64,000 nt of DNA from assembly GCA_964035575.1 (NCBI GenBank), contig OZ037833.1, positions 310,001-374,000 on the forward strand, read 5' to 3'. Made by a program: the position numbers and the translations under genes. Of this stretch, positions 56,301 to 64,000 are shown piece by piece (position 1 is the stretch's first letter; every line of letters begins with the position of its first letter). Origin of the DNA: Rhynchopus sp. YZ270_cl-10. Taxonomy: Eukaryota > Euglenozoa > Diplonemea > Diplonemida > Diplonemidae. The notes under the pieces were generated by a model. That model was not told the DNA's origin, did not search any database, and was given only the letters and a program-made list of their open reading frames with translations.

Positions 56301-59300
56301 TACACAGTATACACAGTATACACAGTATACACAGTATACACAGTATACACAGTATACACAGTATACACAGTATACACAGTATACACAGTATACACAGTAT
56401 ACACAGTATACACAGTATACACAGTATACACAGTATACACAGTATACACAGTATACACAGTATACACAGTATACACAGTATACACAGTATACACAGTATA
56501 CACAGTATGCACAGTATACACAGTATGCACAGTATACACAGTATACACAGTATACACAGTATACACAGTATACACAGTATACACAGTATACACAGTATAC
56601 ACAGTATACACAGTATACACAGTATACACAGTATACACAGTATACACAGTATACACAGTATACACAGTATACACAGTATACACAGTATACACAGTATACA
56701 CAGTATACACAGTATACACAGTATACATGCTTTGTGGTCTTATTTTGTTTTTTTTGCAGGGTTTTCAAACCCCCCACCGTGCATTTTTACCCGTCATGAC
56801 CAAGGGGGGGCCTGGTCACCAAGCCCCCCCTTGGTCATGACCAGGCCCCCCCTCGGTCATGACCAAGGGGGGGCTTGGTCATCACCAAACCCCCTTGGTC
56901 ATGTTTTTAGCTTGGTCAGAGCCTGGTCAGTCACCTGACCAAGCCACCGGGCCCCTAAGTAACGGAACAGGTGCCGCACCTGTTCCGTTACCTATACCTA
57001 GGACCCTGCTATATTGCGTAGTTGTTGCGTACTTGGTATTTTTTATTTCAGGAGCACCAGGTATATTAAGATTTGCGGAGCACCTTCGGGAGAACCACGG
57101 GGGAACCACGGAGAATCCATTGCGCCATTTCATTTATTTTCAACTTACCTTCCTTCACCCCCCTGTAAGGGTAACCGTAGGTGAAGTAAGGTATAGTATT
57201 GAAATCGATGTGGGGGGGGGGAAAGGGTCAATATTACAAACCCGGATTTTGAGGAAAATTTTTGCCAAAAATGGGCCCCACGTATAAGCAACCGGGCTCA
57301 TATTTCTCAAAATTTAAGTGGTCAAAAAATTGTCCAATTTTCGAGATTGACCCCACCACTGCACGGGCGGAGCCCAAAAATGCAAATAAGGACCCTTTTT
57401 AATTTGTTCTCTTGAAATGTGTAATTTCAAGTTTTCTAGAAAAAAAGAAAAGTTTATAAGATGATCCTAAGCCTCTCGTGCTTAGTCACCTTATCATATT
57501 CGAAAAAAATACTGATCCTACACGGGTTGAAGGAAGGTGTGTTGAAAACAACAACAACAATAAAACAACGAATTGCTAAGAAAAAAAACGAGGTGTGTTG
57601 TGGGAAACTCCGCGCGATTTTCGAAACCAACATAGCAGCCTGGCGCTTTGCTGGGTGGTGCTGATGCGCATGGTGTGATCGACGACAATTAGTCGTCCGT
57701 GTTCCTTGCGCACTCCTCCTCCGACGACGATGAGTGGCAGGCTGTGGACGACAACGAGCTGCAACACGCCGACCATCCATCGAGCAAATGGTGCTGGGCG
57801 AAGAGGGGTCTGAGGATGACAGCCCCCGTTTTTGAACGTTTCAAGTGCAGGCGCCCCAGTGGTTCTGGCAGTGTTTTCGCATACCTGCAGAAGAGCAGAG
57901 TGTAGATTATTTCTACAGGCCAGTGTTCAGGAGTGTGGGTCCCCCCATAACCACAGCACACCCCGTTTTTTTTCTGATAGCAATTACTTGTTTTTTTTCG
58001 TGTTTTCCCCCCTATGGTGAGGGTGGGTGTGGGTGGGTGTGTGGGGGTGGCGCACAGCTCTATAGTAATATATATTATTGACGTGTAATATTTTTGCCTT
58101 TATTTCACGCACAGCCCCAAAAAACCCCGAGGAGTGGTTTTTTTCCCCGAGGGCGCAGCCCGAGGGGAAAAAATACCACTCCGAGGGGTTTTGGGGCTGT
58201 AAGTGAAATTAAGGCAAAATATTACACCAACAATACATTTTTTTATTGCACAACGGGGCACTTTTATTTCACAACCCGGGGGTCTGCTAAACGCTTAGTT
58301 CTCAAGGCTTACGTTCATCGTATCAACTTCCCTTTGGTGTTGGGGTTATCTTCATTCAATTTTTTCTCTTTTCGAAATATCTTTATCTCCTGTATCACAA
58401 CCTTGCAGAGTTGCTGATGTCCGACCTAAACACCATTGAGGCAGATGGAGTGGCCACTCCACAGGCAGCACTGTTCCCGTAGGTGGGCACACCCCACCCC
58501 CACCAGCCGCATCCGCTTCCATCTAAGGTGAAACAGGTGAAAAAATCCCTCAGATGGTCAAAATACCCAAATTTTGCGTTTTTTTGCATTTTTCGGTACC
58601 CCAAGACCCCACCCAGGAGTCGAAATTTTCCGGGGGGAAAAATTTTTTTTCCCCGATTTTTCGGATTTTTGCTAAGGCGCTGGCCCATACAAACCGGTTT
58701 TTTGTACAGAAAATGACCGGGGAATAAATATGTGATGCTCAAAACATCAAAATTCTTGCTTTATTTGCATTTTTGGGTCCATCTGAGCCCAAAAAAAAAT
58801 TTTTTTTTCGGCCGAAAATTTTGTTTTTGCGAAAAAAAAAAAAAAAATCGAGCAGTGAAATAAAGAGTGAAATAAAGAGTGAAATAAAGAAATAAAGCCT
58901 TTTTTATTTCACTGCCGTTTTTATTTTTCTACAGGAATTTGTTAGGGGAGTGAAATTAAAGTGCCCCGACGTGCAATAAAAACTAAAAAACCAAGGTTTT
59001 TTAGAATTGTGCTTCACTCCGTGTGCAAATGTGGCAAAGGTTCACAACCCCACTGACTGTTGTACTTCCTCTTCCCCTACACGATGTGGTTTACTACAAA
59101 AGATGTTAAAGCGCATAGACCTGTGTCTTGCATCTTGACATTGTTCTGAAGTGGAAGAGGGACACATACCCGTCTGTGGCGCGCGCCTGTATCCTGTGCA
59201 TCTCGTGTACCGGGCGGACAACTGATGCGGGAACTGCAGTTGGTGGTGGAGCAACTGTCGTGGGAACATCTGTTTGCGGAACTGCTGTTGGGATTCCGCC

Positions 59301-62300
59301 CAAGGTTGTCCAGGAGAAGTGTGAGGCTTGCTCAGACACGACGAAGATCTGCTTGCCCTTCTCACAGTGGACCTCCATCCCATCGGGGTCGGTGTAGACT
59401 GTGCTGTGGGCAAACGCCGTCACAGCGCCTGCGTGGTCGTGGATCGTGACAAACCCTGGCTCGCCGGACTTCAAATAGAACCTCAAGGTCCCGTGCGCTG
59501 TGCATGTGATAACACCTGCGTATGTCTCTGCACTGGATGAGAGCTCACCGCTCATGCCCCACGTCGTGTCGACACCATCGTAGCTGCCTGCAGCGATGTT
59601 CTGTGTGACTGCGTCAGGAGACAGTGCAGGTGTCAGCAGTTCGGGAACGCCTTTGTTCGGAACAAACGTTAATCCCACGGACATTGTGAACCACAGATTA
59701 CGATAAGTCCCTGTCAGCTTCACACACAGGTCGTCACCACGCGCCCACGCAGCACGGTCAAACAGCACACCCGTCGTCTCCACAGTCATCCATTCCCATG
59801 ACGGCATGTTCACATCCTTCGAGAACAGTGTTGTCGCATTCGACTCACATCCCTGTGTGATGGACAGCGTCACATTGCCATCTCCTGTTCCAGTATAGAT
59901 GGTCAGCCTGGCGATAGACACAACGTAGTTGTCCATCACATCACCCTCAAGCAGGCTGATGGTAGAGCCCACACCAGCAGAAACAGCTCCATACCTGTGT
60001 GGTGGTGTTGTGTGTGTCACATTATTCCTCATTCCAATTGCACAAGATGTGTAATATTGTGCTTCACCCTGTGGTGCAAATGTGGCAAAAAGTTCATCAC
60101 CCATGGTTTCGGGAAGAGAGAAAAACTGGTTTTTCTAGTTTTATTCTCCAGGGTGGTGAAAACTGGTGTTTCTGTCGAAAACCTCCACCGTTGACGGACA
60201 CATTCACTTTTTATTTTGGATTTTTCGGGGTGGGTTCAGTGTCTTATACAGGAATCCAGATTTCAGGATTGGGGCAAGACAATGCATCTGTACCCTCGCA
60301 TCAAAATTGTGGAAAACTTTGCACCCCAAACACCCTCAACGACGCCCGCCAAAAGGCGCCCTTTGTTGCTGGGAGTTGGTTCTCATGTTTGATACCTCAC
60401 AGTAGGCATTCCTCTGAGTCCAACGCTGTTTGGCCTGACTGCGGCGTTGCACCGAAGGTGCACGAATGTGACGGGAATTTTTGCGGCGTCACATTCCCTC
60501 ATGAGCGGGTCACACTTCAGGGCATGTGCCACTGCACGGGCCTGGGAACCTCAGGGGAACCAGTTCCCCGGCCCGCCGGTGTGGTCGGCTGGTGAACCTG
60601 AAACCCGGTAAAATATATAGAGTAACCCGGAAATTCCTGACCCCGGGGCGACTCCCCAACCTCCAAAAACCCTCCAAACTACTCCCATACCGTCCCATAC
60701 CCTCCCAAACCCGAATGTTCGTGACGTCAACTAGCCTAATAATTAGAGTGTAATTATGCTCTAACTACACTCTAATTATAGTCTAATTAAGGGCGAGCGA
60801 CTCATTATACTCTAACTGACTCGGCCCAAATCCCAGACTCTAATTATACGCCAAACTCTACTTCGAGCGCATATGACATTGTTCTGAAGTGGAAGGTGGA
60901 CACATACCCGTCTGTGACATGCGCATTTGTCCTGAGCATCATGTCCGAGACGAAGGCCCAGGAGAAGTGTGAGGCTTGCTCAGACACGACGAAGATCTGC
61001 TTGCCCTTCACACAGGGGACATCCATCCAAAACCGGTCGCCGTTGGCGAGGCTTGCGCTGATGGAAAATGCCGTCTCAGCGCCCGTGTGGTCGTGGATCG
61101 TGACAAACCCTGGCTCGCCGGACTTCAAATAGAACCTCAAGTTCCCGTGCGCTGTGCATGTGATAACACCTGCGTATGTCTCTGCACTGGATGAGAGCTC
61201 ACCGCCTATGCCCCACGTCGTGTCGACACCATCGTAGCTGCCTGCAGCGATGTTCTGTGTGACTGCGTCAGGAGACAGTGCAGGTGTCAGCAGTTCGGGA
61301 ATGCCTTTGTTCGGAACAAACGTTAATACCACGGACATGGAGAAGAATTCCAGAAACTTAGAATCCCCTGTCAGCTTCACACACAGGTCGTCACCACGCG
61401 CCCACTCAGCACGGTCAAACAGCGCACCCGTCGTCTCCACAGTCATCCATTGCCATGCCCCTATGATCACATCCTTCGAGAACAGTGTTGTCGCATTCGA
61501 CTCACATCCCTGTGTGATGGACAGCGCCGCACCGAAGACACTTTCTTTAGTTCCGATCCTCAGCCTGGCGATAGACACAACGTAGTTGTCCATCACATCA
61601 CCCTCAAGCAGGCTGATGGTAGAGCCCACACCAGCAGAAACACCTCCAGATCTGTATGGTGGTGTTGCGTGTGGCACATTATTCCCCAGTCTAATTTTGT
61701 GCTTCACCCTGTGTGCAAATGTGGCAAAGGTTCACAACCCCACTGGCTGTTGTACTTCCTCTTCCCCTACACGATGTGGTTTACTACAAAAGATGTTAAA
61801 GCGCATAGACCTGTGTCTTGCATCTTGACATTGTTCTGAAGTGGAAGAGGGACACATACCCGTCTGTGACACTCGTCTGTGTCCTGTGCATCTCGTAGGA
61901 GAAGGCATTCCAGGAGAAGTGTGAGGCTTGCTCAGACACGACGAAGATCTGCTTGCCCTTCACACAGGGGACATCCATCCAAAACCGGTCGCCGATGGTG
62001 TTGCTTGCGCTGAAGGAAAACGCCGTCTCAGCGCCCGTGTGGTCGTGGATCGTGACAAACCCTGGCTCGCCGGACTTCAAATAGAACGTCAAGTTCCCGT
62101 GCGCTGTGCATGTGATAACACCTGCGTATGTCTCTGCACTGGATGAGAGCTCACCGCTCATGCCCCACGTCGTGTCGACACCATCGTAGCTGCCTGCAGC
62201 GATGTTCTGTGCGACTGCGTCAGGAGACAGTGCAGGTGTCAGCAGTTCGGGAACGCACTTGTTCGGAACAAAGGTTAATACCACGAACATGGAGAAGAAG

Positions 62301-62876
62301 TCTACAAACGGAGGACGCCATGCTGCCAGCTTCACACACAGGTCATCACCACGCGCCCACTCAGCACGGTCAAACAGCACACCCGTCGTCTCCACAGTCC
62401 CCCAAGACCCTGCCCCTATGTTCACATCCTTCGAGAACAGTGTTGTCGCGTTCGACTCACATCCCTGTGTGATGGACAGCGCCGCACCGAAGACATTTTC
62501 TTTAGTTTCGATCCTCAGCCTGGCGATAGACACAACGTAGTTGTCCATCACATCACCCTCAAGCAGGCTGATGGTAGAGCCCACACCAGCAGAAATAGCT
62601 CCATACCTGTGTGGTGGTGTTGTGTGTGGCACATTATTCCTCATTCCAATTGCACAAGATGTGTAATATTGTGCTTCGCTCTGTGTGCAAATGTGTACAG
62701 ACCTGTGTCTTGCATCTTGACATTGTTCTGAAGTGGAAGAGGGACACATACCCGTCTGTGACGCGCGCCTGTATCCTGTGCATCTCGTGTACCGTGCTGG
62801 CCAGTGAAGCCTCTGCCAGAAGAGATAGCAGCACAAAGGCAGTGGTGTGCTTCCCCTGCGCACATGGTGCTGACAT
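50317..62876 (-). CDS. modular surface glycoprotein, seven phase-2 exons
   Basis: Exons: 62876-62752, 62606-61860, 61651-60908, 59994-59170, 53278-52181, 52032-51277 and 51199-50317. Every donor is GTATGT, every acceptor ends (C/T)ACAG or GCAG, and every junction is phase 2; together they give 1725 residues. Exon 1 encodes the signal peptide (TTAFVLLSLLAEASLASTV). Exons 2-5 are homologous 245-365-residue ectodomain modules beginning YGAVSAGVGSTISLLEGD, each with conserved CES, DLCVKL, ITCTAHG and PCVKGKQIFVVSE cysteines. Exon 5 adds a PTVSPTVAPPTAGPTDA stalk. Exons 6-7 are diverged relatives. A transmembrane helix (about 1666-1688) and a 37-residue acidic tail end it. I recognise no family. 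Exons 4 and 5 are joined across a 5.9-kb intron, the least certain step; two genes or alternative exons are possible. Confidence 0.72.
53340..53786. repeat. intron 4, right part: truncated MITE copy
   Basis: 53613-53760 is a partial copy of the CAAGTAATTGCTA MITE of 23374 (CGGGGTGTGCTGTGGTTATG, CTGTAGAAATAATCTACA). The rest has no visible features. Confidence 0.65.
53787..56946. mobile_element. 3.2-kb foldback with opposed 9-bp minisatellite arms
   Basis: Terminal inverted repeats begin GGTGGCTTGGTCAGGTGACT and continue as CTTGGTCATGACC-type palindromes and a long matched block (GGGTTTTCAAACCCCCCACC on the right arm). The core is (TGTGTATAC)n at 54009-55558 and its complement at 55595-56727, around a short centre containing TTTTACCTGTGTACCTGTG. 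The 9-bp unit has no stop on either strand, so very long meaningless frames run through it. It lies within intron 4 of the surface glycoprotein gene. Confidence 0.92.
57145..57991 (+). repeat. inverted copy of the 23.4-24.2 kb repeat plus MITE
   Basis: 57145-57425 matches 23880-24180 in inverted orientation and 57568-57991 is the second full CAAGTAATTGCTA MITE. The order of parts is preserved, so the whole unit of about 850 bp was copied. Confidence 0.8.
58078..58234. mobile_element. 157-bp palindromic element
   Basis: Arms TTGACGTGTAATATTTTTGC ... ACAGCCCCAAAA and complement, with a smaller CCCCGAGGGCGCAGCCCGAG hairpin in the centre. Near-complete pairing over about 70 bp on each side. Confidence 0.85.
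58237..58984. mobile_element. MITE with TTTTATTGCAC ends
   Basis: Left TTTTTATTGCACAACGGGGC and right complement TTTTTATTGCACGTCGGGGC, followed by ACTTTxATTTCAC on both sides. AGTGAAATAAAG units repeat three times near the right end. No coding capacity. Confidence 0.75.
59170..62606 (-). repeat. three tandem exon-plus-intron duplications
   Basis: Modules at 62606-61860, 61651-60908 and 59994-59170 are 80-95 percent alike by eye, and parts of their introns are duplicated too (59005-59110 against 61700-61810). A fourth related module is at 53278-52181. Every copy ends just before GTATGT, and all but the fourth (APG) end in a TDG linker. Confidence 0.85.
60117..60850. repeat. transposon remnants in intron 3
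   Basis: 60117-60260 matches the 36.5-37.1 kb hAT MITE in inverted orientation (AAAACCTCCACCGTTGACGG). 60260-60850 is an inverted, truncated copy of the nested element 26030-26720, including AATTAGAGT palindromes and CACTGCACGGGC-type sequence. Confidence 0.75.
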
Positions 62877-63561
62877 TGATAGTTGGTATCTGGGTGGTGT
62901 GATATGGTGTGGTCGTGTGAGGATGAGTATCCTTGGGTCATATGGGTACAGCCCTGCTTTGCGATGCAGCAGACGAACCCCGAAAGCGATTTCGGCATTT
63001 TCATACATTGAACTCCCCGAGAGTCTCTGAGAGTTTGGCAGGAAATGCCAACAAAAATATACAAACCCCATTCATCTTTTGTTTAGTTGGTACGCTATCC
63101 ATATCATACGCACTGTCCGTCAGGGGGTTACGTTTGGTTTTCTGTTCTTGTTTTCATGCAAATAAAAATTGAAATGTCACTCCTACTTTTCCTTCTTGTG
63201 TTTCCCCACAATAAAACAATAAAGACAAAAGGGAGAGATGGTGAACCTCGTCCTGCGTCGCTGGCACCGCTTGATATGAGTGCAGAGCTACTTCTCGGCG
63301 GAGCCCTCCGGAAATCCTGCAAGCGTTGCGGACTCATATACCGTCACCCTGGACACCCCGGACCCGCTCCAAAGCCGTCACCAGGTTGTACGATCAGGTG
63401 GGGGCCGAATATTTCTTTAGAGTGTCGATGGATACGAGCTTTTGGAGCCACAAAAATATGGCTTCGTCCCACCGGAGTTTGCCGCTCCTGGGACTCCCAG
63501 TTCTTCTGGAACTGCACAAAGCGCTCCTTTCCTGTCCCCGTTCACGCCTCGGATTGCAGAC
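62877..63561. other. between surface gene and LRR gene
   Basis: 62877-63070 is the probable 5' flank of the surface gene; an in-frame extension upstream of its ATG is open for about 65 codons but lacks signal-peptide character. 63240-63560 is GC-rich with plus-strand shadow frames. No supported gene. Confidence 0.4.
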
Positions 63562-64000
63562 CTAAGATCGTAGAGGAGATGCCCTGCAGTTCAGGAGGAA
63601 GCCTGCCCCTACCTTGACATTGTCAAACACCGAACGGTCTATCGTTTCCAAGGAAACACACCCGGAGAGGAAGGCGCCGCCGACCTGCGTGAGGCTGTGC
63701 AGGCCTGACAGCTCAACGCCCTCCAAAGAGATGCACCCAGAGAGACAGCCGTCTCCAATCTCCCTAACACTGTGCAAACCCGATAGGTCTACAAATGCCA
63801 AAGATTTGCAGTGCGCAAGAAAGTTGCGCCCAATCCGCTGAACCCCACAGAGCTCCGATAGATCCACTGACGTCAACCCTGCACAGCTTAACACGGAGTT
63901 CCCAACCTCTGTTACATCACGCAAACCTGAAAAACATATTGTTTCCAACGCCCTGCAGTCAGAAAGAAAGCTGTCTTCTAACTTCTTTAGACGGTGACAC
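63562..64000 (-). CDS. BspA-type LRR protein, partial (5' end beyond the window)
   Basis: The frame is open from the window edge to the stop at 63562 (about 145 codons seen). It carries five to six leucine-rich repeats of about 23-25 residues, such as LAFVDLSGLHSVREIGDGCL and SGCISLEGVELSGLHSLTQV, then ends with GAGFLLNCRASPLRS. The repeats are only distantly like those of the three ubiquitin-like/LRR genes (GLHSV against GLQAV), so this is a separate family member. The N-terminal domain lies outside the window. A donor-like GTAGGG near 63610 could mean that the last 17 residues are intron. Confidence 0.8.
   Translation of the reverse strand, partial: CHRLKKLEDSFLSDCRALETICFSGLRDVTEVGNSVLSCAGLTSVDLSELCGVQRIGRNFLAHCKSLAFVDLSGLHSVREIGDGCLSGCISLEGVELSGLHSLTQVGGAFLSGCVSLETIDRSVFDNVKVGAGFLLNCRASPLRS

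Noticed and set aside
53937-56938. Several open frames of 400-980 codons on both strands with YTV, CVY, CIL, IHS or TQY repeats
   Set aside because: They result from a 9-bp unit that contains no stop codon in any frame on either strand. There is no start context, no complexity, and all frames are open at once.
63087-63617. 176-codon plus-strand frame near the right edge
   Set aside because: Composition is odd, it has no recognisable domain, and it runs into the antisense of the LRR gene; more likely a shadow.

Overview
The window comes from a unicellular eukaryote with spliceosomal introns and the standard genetic code. Introns start GTATG or GTATT and end YAG, and range from 43 to several hundred nt. 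The genes include twinfilin, secreted and type I membrane glycoproteins with large ectodomains, and BspA-type leucine-rich-repeat proteins. Repeat and transposon content is very high. I cannot name the species. An 18S rRNA 3'-end fragment has a helix 45 reading GCTGTAGGTGAACCTGCAGC, which from memory is closer to Discoba-type sequences than to animals or fungi, but this is weak evidence. Almost all host genes lie on the minus strand.

Layout. 0.6-1.3 kb: LRR gene copy cut short at a hairpin. 2.0-2.5 kb: small membrane protein. 2.65 kb: rRNA fragment. 5.0-14.7 kb: a 3142-residue surface protein with about 15 IPT/TIG-like repeats, two exons. 15-16.7 kb: repeats, including a 141-bp MITE whose empty site is at 21.1 kb. 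16.8-18.6 kb: secreted glycoside-hydrolase-like protein. 19.6-20.9 kb: intact ubiquitin-like/LRR gene. 21-28 kb: nested MITEs and a 2.55-kb TIR element containing another element. 28.0-28.6 kb: unknown helical protein. 30.1-31.1 kb: third LRR gene. 32.3-33.0 kb: unknown hydrophilic protein. 34.4-35.9 kb: twinfilin, three exons. 36.4-37.4 kb: hAT-type MITE and a large palindrome. 37.7-42.1 kb: LINE with ORF1, APE-RT and RNase H. 42.8-45.6 kb: four-exon hAT-like transposase, followed at once by a hAT MITE with a perfect 8-bp target duplication. 47.8-49.9 kb: three adjoining foldback elements. 50.3-62.9 kb: one seven-exon surface glycoprotein gene. 63.6 kb to the end: fourth LRR gene, running off the window.

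The most striking item is the 50.3-62.9 kb gene. A signal-peptide exon is followed by four tandemly duplicated ectodomain exons, two diverged domain exons and a transmembrane/tail exon. All six introns are phase 2, so any ectodomain exon can be skipped or duplicated without changing frame. Intron 4 holds a 3.2-kb foldback element made of two opposed 9-bp minisatellite arrays. With the LRR and IPT/TIG genes, this gives a region rich in cell-surface genes that have grown by internal repeat and exon duplication, set among active-looking DNA transposons. These exon models are my own reading of splice signals and frame, and have not been tested with RNA data.
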